Part shown: positions 7,347 to 15,541 of the stretch, in pieces
How positions within the stretch are numbered: position 1 is the stretch's first letter
How the letters are laid out: each line of letters opens with the position of its first letter
Source of the DNA: Buttiauxella gaviniae ATCC 51604
GTDB lineage: Bacteria; Pseudomonadota; Gammaproteobacteria; Enterobacterales; Enterobacteriaceae
Direction of reading: 5' to 3'
DNA length: 64,000 bases
NCBI RefSeq assembly: GCF_001654835.1
Contig: NZ_LXEP01000020.1
Coordinates: forward strand, 1 to 64,000
Notes under the pieces: model-generated
Databases searched by the model: none
What the model saw: the letters and a program-made list of their open reading frames with translations, nothing else
What the model was told of the DNA's origin: nothing
Translations under genes and position numbers: made by a program

Positions 7347-9151
7347 GTGCTTTTATCCTGATTCATTGGGCGCTGATGGGCTTTCTGCTAAGTGCAATTC
7401 TGGCAGGTATCACGGCATTTAATAAACCGCTGAGCGGCGTTATTGCTGGGCTTGGTGGCGCAATTAGCTCTGTACTGGTACTGATTGCCGGTTTCGATGC
7501 GTTAACCGGGTTTAGCGGTATGGCGCAAGTTTGGCAGTTGCATCTACAGCTCAACGCCTTTAACGGCATCTGGCTGGTAACGCTGGGTCTGCCGGGTCTG
7601 TTTATCTCTCTGTTTAATATCGACTGGCATCGTCATCACGCCGTTAAAGCTAATGGCTTGTTGGTAAACCTGGTGATGGCCGCAGCGGTGGCAGCACTGG
7701 TGGCCGATAATATCGGCATGTTAGTTGTGCTGGCAGAAATTGTCGCACTGAGCGGCTACTTCCTGACTGGCTGCCAGAAGTCCGGGCAGTTGTGGTTTGC
7801 GCTGGGCCGTCTCGGCACCGTGCTGCTGGCGGTTGCGTGCTGGTTGCTGTGGAACCAGTACGGCACGTTGAGTTACGCCGAATTGCACCTGATGACCAAC
7901 GGCGCGCCGATTAGCTCTGTTGTCTGGCTGCTGGGCCTGGTTGGTTTTGGTTTGATGGCAGGCATTATCCCACTTCATGGTTGGGTACCTCAGGCACACG
8001 CCAATGCATCTGCTCCGGCTGCTGCATTATTCTCTGCCGTTGTGCTGAAAATTGGCCTGTACGGCATCATGAGTTTCTCGCTCATCAGCAACACTATGCC
8101 GCTGTGGTGGGGTGTTCTGGTCGTCATTCTGGGGATGATTACTGCGTTTATTGGCGGCCTGTATGCGCTGATGGAACACAATATCAACCGTCTGCTGGCT
8201 TACCACTCCCTTGAGAATATCGGCATTATTCTACTCGGCCTGGGCTGCGGCATGATGGGTCTTGCGCTGAATGAATCCACGCTGGTTGCGCTCGGCATGA
8301 TTGGTGGCCTGTATCACCTGTTCAACCATAGCGTATTCAAAACCACGTTGTTCCTTGGCGCAGGCGCGGTGTGGTTCCGTACTGGTCATCGCGACATCGA
8401 AAAACTCGGTGGTATCGGCAAGCGTATGCCGCTGATTTCCATCGCAATGCTTGTTGGCTTAATGGCGATGGCCGCACTGCCTCCGCTTAATGGCTTTGCT
8501 GGCGAGTGGGTTATTTACCAGTCGTTCTTCCACCTTGGCACCTTGCCGCTGTTTATCGCACGTTTCTTAGGCCCAATGCTGGCTGTAGGCCTGGCGATTA
8601 CTGGCGCACTGGCAGTGATGTGTATGGCGAAAGTCTATGGCGTCACCTTCCTTGGCGCACCACGCACACCAGAAGCTGAAAACGCGACGTCTGCACCGTT
8701 CCTGATGAACCTGAGTGTGGCGGCCCTTGCAGCATGTTGTGTGATTGCCGGTGTTGCCGCTCCTTGGCTGATTCCACTGCTGCAAAACGCGATTCCACTG
8801 CCGCTGGAAACCGCAAACACCACCGTTTCACAACCGATGATCACCCTGCTGCTGATTGCCAGCCCACTGCTGCCATTCATTCTGATGGTGATTTTCCGTG
8901 GCGATCGCCTGCCAAACCGTTCGCGCGGCACGGCCTGGGTTTGTGGCTACGACCACGAACAAGCGATGGTGATTACTGCGGGTGGTTTTGCTCAACCAGT
9001 CAAAGCGGCGTTCGCGCCACTGCTGAAACTGCGCAAAACCCTGAACCCGGTGAAATGGGTACCTGGCTGGCAGTGTGATTGCCTTGCCGGTACGTTCCGT
9101 CGCCTGGCGATGATCGAACTGGCCGTGTTGCTGGTTGCGGTTTGCGCTTAA
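7343..9151 (+). CDS. hycC: Hydrogenase 3 membrane subunit HycC (NuoL/MrpA-like)
   Basis: Large integral membrane subunit related to the antiporter-like subunits of complex I (Proton_antipo_M). The 602-residue protein is almost entirely hydrophobic helices. It contains the family segments PLHGWVPQAHANASAPAAALFSAV split around residues 210-235, a central helix with LYHLFNHSVFKTTLF, and PPLNGFAGEW. The lysine and histidine residues in those helices correspond to the putative proton pathway. It anchors the formate hydrogenlyase complex in the cytoplasmic membrane together with HycD. Confidence 0.97.
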   Translation: MSAFILIHWALMGFLLSAILAGITAFNKPLSGVIAGLGGAISSVLVLIAGFDALTGFSGMAQVWQLHLQLNAFNGIWLVTLGLPGLFISLFNIDWHRHHAVKANGLLVNLVMAAAVAALVADNIGMLVVLAEIVALSGYFLTGCQKSGQLWFALGRLGTVLLAVACWLLWNQYGTLSYAELHLMTNGAPISSVVWLLGLVGFGLMAGIIPLHGWVPQAHANASAPAAALFSAVVLKIGLYGIMSFSLISNTMPLWWGVLVVILGMITAFIGGLYALMEHNINRLLAYHSLENIGIILLGLGCGMMGLALNESTLVALGMIGGLYHLFNHSVFKTTLFLGAGAVWFRTGHRDIEKLGGIGKRMPLISIAMLVGLMAMAALPPLNGFAGEWVIYQSFFHLGTLPLFIARFLGPMLAVGLAITGALAVMCMAKVYGVTFLGAPRTPEAENATSAPFLMNLSVAALAACCVIAGVAAPWLIPLLQNAIPLPLETANTTVSQPMITLLLIASPLLPFILMVIFRGDRLPNRSRGTAWVCGYDHEQAMVITAGGFAQPVKAAFAPLLKLRKTLNPVKWVPGWQCDCLAGTFRRLAMIELAVLLVAVCA

Positions 9152-9161
9152 GGAGCCTGAG

Positions 9162-10088
9162 ATGAATACCATTTTCTTTTCGTTGATTCAGGCGCTGGTT
9201 CTGTTTGCCGTCGCGCCACTGCTGTCCGGTATTACCCGCGTCACTCGCGCCCGCATGCACAACCGCCGTGGGCCGGGCGTGATGCAGGAATACCGTGACC
9301 TGTTCAAATTGTTCAGCCGCCAAAGCGTGGCCCCGGCCGCGTCCGGTTGGGTGTTCCGTCTGATGCCGTTTGTGATGGTTGGCGTGATGCTGACCATTGC
9401 TACCGCACTGCCGGTCGTCACGCTCTATTCACCACTGCCTTCACTGGGTGATTTGATAACGCTTATCTACCTATTCGCCATCGCGCGTTTCTTCTTTGCA
9501 ATTGCAGGCCTGGATACCGGTAGCCCGTTTACCGGCATTGGTGCCAGCCGTGAAGCGATGCTTGGTGTGCTGGTTGAGCCTATCCTGATTCTGGGGTTGT
9601 GGGTTGCGGCACAAGTTGCTGGCAGCACACATATCAGCAATATCGCCTCCACCATCTACCACTGGCCTGCCGCGCAGAGTTTGACGCTGATTCTGGCACT
9701 CGCTGCTTGTGCCTTCGCCACGTTTATCGAAATGGGCAAGCTGCCGTTCGACCTCGCAGAAGCTGAGCAAGAGTTGCAGGAAGGCCCGCTGACCGAGTAC
9801 AGCGGCGCAGGTTTTGCGGTGCTGAAATGGGGGATTTCCCTCAAGCAATTGGTCGTGCTGCAGATGTTTGTTGGCGTGTTTTTGCCATGGGGCCAGATGA
9901 GCGAATTTAGCTGGGGCGGCCTCGTGATTGCGCTGGTTCTGGCGGCAGTAAAACTGGTTGCTGGCGTGCTGATTATCGCGCTGTTTGAAAACAGCATGGC
10001 GCGCTTGCGCATGCTGGAAGCCTCAACAGTTACCTGGGCCGGTTTTGGCTTTGCCTTTTTAGCCTTCGTCTCCTTGCTGGCGGCGTGA
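9162..10088 (+). CDS. hycD: Hydrogenase 3 membrane subunit HycD (NuoH-like)
   Basis: Membrane anchor homologous to complex I subunit NuoH, joining the soluble hydrogenase arm to HycC. The start is set at MNTIFFSLIQAL (308 residues) behind AGGAG, 10 bases after the hycC stop. The longer frame overlaps hycC and is not used. It has about eight hydrophobic helices and the conserved NuoH-type loop rich in acidic residues (FIEMGKLPFDLAEAEQELQEGPLTEYSG, shown in part: LPFDLAEAEQELQEGPLTEY). Confidence 0.96.
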   Translation: MNTIFFSLIQALVLFAVAPLLSGITRVTRARMHNRRGPGVMQEYRDLFKLFSRQSVAPAASGWVFRLMPFVMVGVMLTIATALPVVTLYSPLPSLGDLITLIYLFAIARFFFAIAGLDTGSPFTGIGASREAMLGVLVEPILILGLWVAAQVAGSTHISNIASTIYHWPAAQSLTLILALAACAFATFIEMGKLPFDLAEAEQELQEGPLTEYSGAGFAVLKWGISLKQLVVLQMFVGVFLPWGQMSEFSWGGLVIALVLAAVKLVAGVLIIALFENSMARLRMLEASTVTWAGFGFAFLAFVSLLAA

Positions 10089-10105
10089 TTTAAGAGAATT
10101 TATCT

Positions 10106-11815
10106 ATGTCTGAAGAAAAGATTGGTCAACATTATCTCGCCGCACTGCATAAGCAATTTCCTCATGCGGTGATCGACGAAGCGTGGCAAACCAAAGACCA
10201 AATCACCGTCACCGTGAAGCTCAACATGCTGCCAGAAGTGGTGGAGTGGCTTTACTACCAGCAAGGCGGTTGGTTATCCGTATTGTTCGGTAACGACGAA
10301 CGCCAGTTGTGCGGCAATTATGCGGTGTATTACGTGCTTTCGATGGAAACCGGCGTGAAATGCTGGATCACCGTGCGCGTAGAAGTCGACGCTGACAAAC
10401 CAGAGTTCCCATCCGTTACACCACGCGTTCCTGCTGCGGTTTGGGGTGAGCGTGAAGTGCGTGATATGTACGGCCTGCAACCTGTTGGCCTGCCGGATGA
10501 GCGCCGTTTAGTGCTGCCAGATGATTGGCCAGATGACCTGTATCCACTGCGTAAAGACAGCATGGATTACCGTCAGCGCCCGGCACCAACCAGCGATCAG
10601 GAAACTTACCAGTTCATCAATGAGTTGGGCAGCAAGAAGAACAACGTGGTGCCGATTGGCCCACTGCACGTAACCAGCGATGAACCAGGTCACTTCCGTC
10701 TGTTCGTTGATGGCGAAAACATTATCGACGCCGATTACCGCCTGTTCTACGTCCACCGTGGCATGGAAAAACTGGCTGAAACCCGCATGGGTTACAACGA
10801 AGTCACCTTCTTGTCTGACCGCGTATGTGGCATCTGCGGCTTCGCCCACAGCACCGCGTACACCACCTCAGTTGAGAACGCGATGGGTATCGTGGTGCCA
10901 GAACGCGCCCAGATGATCCGCGCCATCTTGCTGGAAGTTGAACGCCTGCACAGCCACCTGCTGAACCTCGGCCTGGCTTGTCACTTTGTTGGCTTCGACT
11001 CAGGCTTTATGCAGTTCTTCCGCGTGCGTGAGATGTCCATGAAAATGGCGGAAATCCTCACCGGCGCACGTAAGACTTATGGCCTGAACCTGATCGGCGG
11101 GATTCGTCGCGATCTGTTGAAAGATGACATGATCCAGACGCGCCAGCTTGCCCAACAGATGCGTCGCGAAGTGAAAGATCTGGTCGATATTCTGATGACC
11201 ACGCCAAACATCGAACAGCGCACCGTCGGCATTGGCCGCCTTGACCCGCAAATCGCCCGCGATTTCAGTAACGTCGGCCCAATGGTTCGCGCCAGCGGTC
11301 ACGCTCGTGATACCCGCGCTGATCACCCGTTCGTTGGTTACGGTTTGCTGCCAATGGAAGTTCACAGCGAAACAGGCTGCGACGTGCTTTCACGCCTGAA
11401 AGTGCGTATCAACGAAGTCTATACCGCGTTGAACATGATTGATTTCGGTCTCGATAACCTGCCTGGCGGCCCACTGGCTGTAGATGGTTTCACCTACATT
11501 CCAAACCGCTTCGCCCTTGGCTTCTCCGAAGCACCACGCGGTGACGATATTCACTGGTCAATGACTGGCGATAACCAGAAGTTGTATCGCTGGCGCTGCC
11601 GTGCGGCAACGTATGCCAACTGGCCAACTCTGCGTTACATGCTGCGCGGTAACACCGTTTCTGATGCGCCATTGATCATCGGCAGCCTGGATCCTTGCTA
11701 CTCATGTACCGACCGCATGACGATTGTCGATGTGCGTAAGCGCAAGACCAAAGTGGTGCCGTACAAAGAGCTTGAGCGCTACAGCATTGAGCGCACCAAT
11801 TCGCCGCTGAAATAA
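10106..11815 (+). CDS. hycE: Hydrogenase 3 large (NiFe catalytic) subunit HycE, precursor
   Basis: Catalytic subunit that reduces protons to H2. At 569 residues it equals the E. coli protein. The N-terminal third is NuoC-like (about 1-170) and the rest is NuoD/NiFe large subunit-like. The NiFe site cysteines are visible: RVCGICGFAH (Cys241, Cys244) and DPCYSCTDR (Cys531, Cys534). Arg537 is followed by a 32-residue tail starting MTIVDVRK, the extension that HycI removes after nickel insertion. It is separated from hycD by 17 bases with a GAGAAT-type ribosome site. Confidence 0.98.
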   Translation: MSEEKIGQHYLAALHKQFPHAVIDEAWQTKDQITVTVKLNMLPEVVEWLYYQQGGWLSVLFGNDERQLCGNYAVYYVLSMETGVKCWITVRVEVDADKPEFPSVTPRVPAAVWGEREVRDMYGLQPVGLPDERRLVLPDDWPDDLYPLRKDSMDYRQRPAPTSDQETYQFINELGSKKNNVVPIGPLHVTSDEPGHFRLFVDGENIIDADYRLFYVHRGMEKLAETRMGYNEVTFLSDRVCGICGFAHSTAYTTSVENAMGIVVPERAQMIRAILLEVERLHSHLLNLGLACHFVGFDSGFMQFFRVREMSMKMAEILTGARKTYGLNLIGGIRRDLLKDDMIQTRQLAQQMRREVKDLVDILMTTPNIEQRTVGIGRLDPQIARDFSNVGPMVRASGHARDTRADHPFVGYGLLPMEVHSETGCDVLSRLKVRINEVYTALNMIDFGLDNLPGGPLAVDGFTYIPNRFALGFSEAPRGDDIHWSMTGDNQKLYRWRCRAATYANWPTLRYMLRGNTVSDAPLIIGSLDPCYSCTDRMTIVDVRKRKTKVVPYKELERYSIERTNSPLK

Positions 11816-11827
11816 GCTGGAGTCACC

Positions 11828-12373
11828 ATGTTTAACTTCATCAAAAAAGCCATTAAAGGCGGCGTGGCCACTGAGTCGTACCCGCTACAACCGATAGCCG
11901 TGGATCCGAACTTCCGTGGTAAACCGGAACATAATCCACAGCAATGTATCGGCTGTGCGGCGTGTGTTAACGCCTGCCCATCGAACGCATTAACGGTGGA
12001 AACCGACCTCATGGCGGGGCAACTGGCGTGGACCTTCAACCTTGGGCGCTGCATTTTCTGCGCGCGCTGTGAAGAAGTTTGCCCAACGGCTGCCATCAAG
12101 CTTTCTCAGGAATACGAACTGGCCGTCTGGAACAAAGCCGACTTCCTGCAACAGGCGCGTTTTGACCTGTGCAACTGCCGCCAGTGCAGCAAGCCTTTCG
12201 CGGTACAAAAAGAGATTGATTACGCGATTGCCTTGCTTGAGCACAATGGCGACAAGCTTGCCGAAGCGCATCGCACCTCGTTTGAAACTTGCCCGGAATG
12301 CAAACGCCAGCAAAGCCTGGTCTCTTCCGACCAAATCGATCTTAGCCGCCAGATAAGAGAGGTGCGCTCATGA
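11828..12373 (+). CDS. hycF: Hydrogenase 3 ferredoxin subunit HycF (NuoI-like)
   Basis: Iron-sulfur subunit of the soluble arm, homologous to NuoI. The 181-residue protein has two 4Fe-4S motifs, [12 protein letters not shown] and [12 protein letters not shown] (about residues 40-85). Further cysteine pairs follow (CNCRQC and CPECKRQ), which resemble a zinc or extra metal site. It passes electrons between HycB and HycG. The stop overlaps the hycG start by 4 bases. Confidence 0.96.
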   Translation: MFNFIKKAIKGGVATESYPLQPIAVDPNFRGKPEHNPQQCIGCAACVNACPSNALTVETDLMAGQLAWTFNLGRCIFCARCEEVCPTAAIKLSQEYELAVWNKADFLQQARFDLCNCRQCSKPFAVQKEIDYAIALLEHNGDKLAEAHRTSFETCPECKRQQSLVSSDQIDLSRQIREVRS

Positions 12374-13134
12374 GTATGTTACTCGGTCCACGTGACGATA
12401 AAGGCATGCCAGTACCAATGACGGTGGATGAATCCATCGCCAGCATGAAAGCCTCACTGCTCAAAAAAATTAAGCGTTCCGCGTATGTTTATCGCGTTGA
12501 CTGTGGCGGTTGCAACGGCTGCGAAATTGAAATTTTTGCTACCCTTTCGCCACTTTTCGATGCAGAACGCTTCGGGATTAAAGTTGTTCCATCTCCTCGT
12601 CACGCGGATATTTTACTGTTTACCGGCGCTGTGACTCGCGCCATGCGTTCCCCCGCGCTACGTGCCTGGGAATCAGCGCCGGACCCTAAAATTTGCATCT
12701 CCTACGGCGCGTGCGGTAACAGCGGCGGTATCTTCCACGACCTGTATTGCGTCTGGGGCGGCACCGACAAAATCGTTCCGGTGGATGTCTATATTCCGGG
12801 TTGCCCTCCAACGCCTGCGGCAACGCTGTATGGTTTTGCGATGGCGCTTGGTCTGCTGGAGCAAAAAATCCACGCGCGTGAAGCCAGTGAAATGGATGCA
12901 CAACCGGCGCAAATTCTGCACCCGGATATGGTTCAGCCATTGCGTGTTCGTATCGACCGTGCCGCACGCAGCCTTGCGGGTTATCGCTATGGCCGCCAGA
13001 TTGCTGACAGCTATATGGAAAACCTCACCGCCGGTGGCGGTAGTGTTCAGCAATGGCTGGCACACGAGAACGATCCGCGTTTGACTGAAATCGTCACGCA
13101 TCTGGAAGCACTGGTTAAGCAGGAGCGCGTGTAA
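12370..13134 (+). CDS. hycG: Hydrogenase 3 small subunit HycG (NuoB-like)
   Basis: Small subunit carrying the 4Fe-4S cluster next to the NiFe centre, homologous to NuoB. The 254-residue product has the CGGCNGCE motif (Cys45/48/51), GACGNSGG and the PGCPPTP signature that complete the cluster. It lacks a twin-arginine signal peptide, as expected for a cytoplasmic-facing hydrogenase. It overlaps hycF by 4 bases and touches hycH by one base. Confidence 0.97.
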   Translation: MSMLLGPRDDKGMPVPMTVDESIASMKASLLKKIKRSAYVYRVDCGGCNGCEIEIFATLSPLFDAERFGIKVVPSPRHADILLFTGAVTRAMRSPALRAWESAPDPKICISYGACGNSGGIFHDLYCVWGGTDKIVPVDVYIPGCPPTPAATLYGFAMALGLLEQKIHAREASEMDAQPAQILHPDMVQPLRVRIDRAARSLAGYRYGRQIADSYMENLTAGGGSVQQWLAHENDPRLTEIVTHLEALVKQERV

Positions 13135-13544
13135 TGAGCGAGTCGGTGGTGTTTTGCCAGCTTAGCCGTAAGTTTGTCGATGAAAACGACAACACACCGA
13201 GTGATGCGCAACAGGTGGTTTATTACAGCCTGGCAATCGGCCACCATCTCGGCGTTATCGACTGCCTGAAAGAGAATCTGGTTTGCTCGTATGAGCCTTA
13301 CAAAGCGTGGATTTCCACGCTTGAAGAAGGCAGCGAAGCGCGGCGCAAAATGGAAGGTGTGCCGCGTTACGGTGAAATCGTTATCGACCAAAGCCACGTG
13401 GTTTTACTGGCGAAAGCGTTTGATGCCGCCAAACCCACGCAAACTGAGCAGCAGCAAGAGTGGAGCCAGGAATTGCTCGATATGCTGCAAGCTATTCAAC
13501 AAGAACCCGCCATTTATTTGATGGTACGGAGACGCTATGACTAA
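13134..13544 (+). CDS. hycH: Formate hydrogenlyase maturation protein HycH
   Basis: A 136-residue accessory protein, the same length as in E. coli, needed there for assembly of active hydrogenase 3 rather than being part of the final complex. It has no cofactor motif. Recognisable family features are the opening SVVFCQLSRKFVDE and the central YGEIVIDQSHVVLLA. The stop codon overlaps the start of hycI by 8 bases. Confidence 0.94.
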   Translation: MSESVVFCQLSRKFVDENDNTPSDAQQVVYYSLAIGHHLGVIDCLKENLVCSYEPYKAWISTLEEGSEARRKMEGVPRYGEIVIDQSHVVLLAKAFDAAKPTQTEQQQEWSQELLDMLQAIQQEPAIYLMVRRRYD

Positions 13545-14010
13545 CGTTTTACTGTGTGTCGGCAACAGCATGATGGGTGACGATGGCGCAGGCCCGCTAC
13601 TTGCCGAGAAATGCCAGGCCGCCCCACAAGGCGACTGGATTGTTATTGACGGCGGCACCGCTCCTGAAAATGATGTGGTGGCAATTCGCGAATTGCGCCC
13701 GGAAAGATTGCTGCTGGTTGATGCCACAGATATGGGACTGAACCCAGGCGAAATCCGTGTCATCGACCCGGACGATATCGCTGAAATGTTTATGATGACC
13801 ACCCACAACATGCCGCTTAACTATTTAATCGATCAGATTAAAGAAGATGTTGGCGAGGTGATTTTCCTCGGCATTCAGCCTGATATTGTCGGCTTTTACT
13901 ACCCGATGACCGACGCGATAAAAGCGGCGGTGGAAACGGTGTATCAACGTCTGGCGGGCTGGGAAGCTAAAGGCGGTTTTGCGGATTTAGAAGCGCCGGA
14001 GTTCGAGTAA
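13537..14010 (+). CDS. hycI: Hydrogenase 3 maturation endopeptidase HycI
   Basis: Nickel-dependent protease that cleaves the C-terminal 32 residues of pre-HycE after Arg537. The 157-residue product shows the HupD/HyaD-family GNSMMGDDGAGPLLAEK with the metal-ligand aspartate/glutamate near residue 16, and TTHNMPL with the conserved histidine. It is the last gene of the hyc operon; a REP-like repeat follows at once. Confidence 0.96.
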   Translation: MTNVLLCVGNSMMGDDGAGPLLAEKCQAAPQGDWIVIDGGTAPENDVVAIRELRPERLLLVDATDMGLNPGEIRVIDPDDIAEMFMMTTHNMPLNYLIDQIKEDVGEVIFLGIQPDIVGFYYPMTDAIKAAVETVYQRLAGWEAKGGFADLEAPEFE

Positions 14011-14015
14011 TAGTT

Positions 14016-14079
14016 GCCGGGTGACGCTGCGCTTATCTGACTTGCAGGTTTTGTAGGTTTAGCGCAGCAGCATCCGACC
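14016..14079. repeat. REP-like palindromic element after hycI
   Basis: Inverted arms (GGGTGACGCTGCGCTTATC... and ...TTTAGCGCAGCAGCATCC) around GCAGGTTTTGTAGG. It is one of several related elements in the window (17696, 34194, 47943, 55226). Confidence 0.7.
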
Positions 14080-14087
14080 ATTTGATC

Positions 14088-14372
14088 TCACATGTACTGA
14101 ATATTGAGTGAGATCTTTGCGCCACAGGCTGCAGCATAGCGTTCAAGCGTCTTCACGCTAGCGCTAAGTGGGTTCTTCTCAAGACGGCTAATACCTGATG
14201 AATTTGTCCCGAGTTTGTTAGCCAACTCTGTTTTCGAAAGCCCTGCTCTTTCACGCATTTCATAAAGTGCCTGAATCAGCATCAGCTCCTGATCGGCTTC
14301 GTTATATGCCTGAACGGACTCCGCATCAGAAAGCATTTTTGTTTTCAATTCATCAAGAGAGAGTGGTTTCAC
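14088..14372 (-). CDS. XRE-family antitoxin of a HigBA-like module
   Basis: A 94-residue DNA-binding protein. An acidic N-terminal region (LSLDELKTKMLSDAES) is followed by a helix-turn-helix of the XRE/HTH_3 type, about residues 43-85 (LSKTELANKLGTNSSGISRLE). Its start overlaps the stop of the upstream toxin gene by 4 bases. Toxin first, antitoxin second is the HigBA order. It is expected to neutralise the toxin and repress its own promoter. It stands on the opposite strand to all flanking FHL genes and has no role in hydrogen metabolism that can be inferred. Confidence 0.88.
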   Translation of the reverse strand: MKPLSLDELKTKMLSDAESVQAYNEADQELMLIQALYEMRERAGLSKTELANKLGTNSSGISRLEKNPLSASVKTLERYAAACGAKISLNIQYM

Positions 14373-14683
14373 TTCATAAACTCCTTCAGCCTTAACCGGG
14401 CAATGTCGATTGCGTTAGCCGGCGTCTTAGCTGTCTTTTTCGTAAAGGCATGCAAAATATAAATGGTTTGCCCATAACTAAAAGCATAGACCGCTCGAGC
14501 AATATCTTTGTCACCAACTCGTAGTTCGAAAAGCCCATTTCCCAGGACTCGGCTATGAGGCATTTTTAGCTGATTACCTTCAGATGCCAGACGTTCAATT
14601 AAGCGAAACATGCGGCCTCGCAATTGTGAAGGCAAAGCAACAAGTTCTTCAGCAGCAGCTCCATGCGTCAATATTGTATACAT
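14369..14683 (-). CDS. RelE/HigB-type toxin (phage-derived Gp49-like family)
   Basis: A 104-residue basic protein with the RelE-superfamily pattern. It has a central strand VLGNGLFELRVGDKDIARAVYAF, and YILHAFTKKTAKTPANAIDIA near the C-terminus, typical of the HigB/Gp49-like group (PF05973) that act as ribosome-dependent mRNA interferases. It is co-transcribed with the antitoxin gene. Its promoter must lie in the same gap as the hydN promoter. Toxicity is inferred from family membership. Confidence 0.87.
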   Translation of the reverse strand: MYTILTHGAAAEELVALPSQLRGRMFRLIERLASEGNQLKMPHSRVLGNGLFELRVGDKDIARAVYAFSYGQTIYILHAFTKKTAKTPANAIDIARLRLKEFMK

Positions 14684-14881
14684 TCTAACCCCTCCGTTCC
14701 CTGAAACATATCAAGAGGGGAAGCTTTCCCTAATCAATTTCTCTACTTATTGGCACGAACTGCGAGCAGCTTTCCAGAACTCTCTGTCATCTGCCCAAAT
14801 GACATCGTCAAATGTGTCGAAGTCACTGTCACCCCTCCCCCGATCAATACGCAAAGCCTTGAATCACGCTAGTTTCAAAGT

Positions 14882-14897
14882 TGGCACACTTTATGTA
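14882..14897 (+). promoter_or_regulatory. Probable sigma-54 promoter of hydN-fdhF
   Basis: TGGCACA-CTTT-ATGTA matches the -24 element fully, but the -12 doublet is GT where GC is expected. It lies 47 bases before the hydN start. TGTCA/TGACA and TGTCG motifs at about 14786-14834 could be FhlA sites. Confidence 0.55.
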
Positions 14898-14943
14898 TGC
14901 CTAGAGCAGTCTTATAAAAAAACACTCTATCCAGGAGTCTATG

Positions 14944-15489
14944 ATGAACCGTTTCATCATTGCTGATTCGAGCAAATGTATTGGCTGTCGCACTTGCGAA
15001 GTGGCCTGTGTCGTAGCACATCAGGAAGCACAAGATTGCGCGGTATTAACACCGCAAACCTTCCTTCCACGTATTCATGTGATTAAAGGCGTGAATGTTT
15101 CCACCGCGACAATGTGCCGCCAGTGCGAAGACGCACCATGCGCCAACGTTTGTCCTAATGGCGCAATCAGCCGCGAGCATGGGTTTGTGAATGTGATGCA
15201 AGAACGTTGCATCGGCTGCAAAACCTGTGTGGTTGCCTGCCCGTATGGCGCAATGGAAGTGGTTGTTCGCCCTGTTGTACGTAACAGCGGTGCAGGTCTT
15301 AACGTGATGGCAGAAAAAGCCGAAGCGAATAAATGCGACCTTTGCCACACCCGTTCAGAAGGCCCGGCATGTATGGAAGCCTGCCCAACCAACGCAATTA
15401 TCTGTGTTGATCGCAATAAACTTGAACAAATGAGTGCCGAAAAACGCCGCCGTGCTGCGTTCGATGCAACTTCATCCCTGATTTTCTAA
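14944..15489 (+). CDS. hydN: Electron-transport protein HydN (four 4Fe-4S ferredoxin)
   Basis: HycB-like ferredoxin needed for full formate dehydrogenase H activity in E. coli. Two ATG codons abut (14941 and 14944). The second is chosen because AGGAG sits six bases before it and it gives MNRFIIADSSKCIGC, the family N-terminus. Cysteine clusters are CIGCRTCEVAC, CRQCEDAPCANVCP, CIGCKTCVVACP and CDLC...CMEACP. The C-terminus extends a few residues beyond the E. coli form, ending ATSSLIF. It lies 52 bases upstream of fdhF with no clear intervening promoter. Confidence 0.96.
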   Translation: MNRFIIADSSKCIGCRTCEVACVVAHQEAQDCAVLTPQTFLPRIHVIKGVNVSTATMCRQCEDAPCANVCPNGAISREHGFVNVMQERCIGCKTCVVACPYGAMEVVVRPVVRNSGAGLNVMAEKAEANKCDLCHTRSEGPACMEACPTNAIICVDRNKLEQMSAEKRRRAAFDATSSLIF

Positions 15490-15541
15490 TTTCATCCCCT
15501 GACGGGAACGAAATTTTCAACTTTTAACAGGTCTGTTACTG

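Noticed and set aside
14751-14766. TGGCACGAACTGCGAG as a sigma-54 promoter for hydN
   Set aside because: The GG and GC doublets are only 8 bases apart instead of 10, so it does not fit the -24/-12 spacing.
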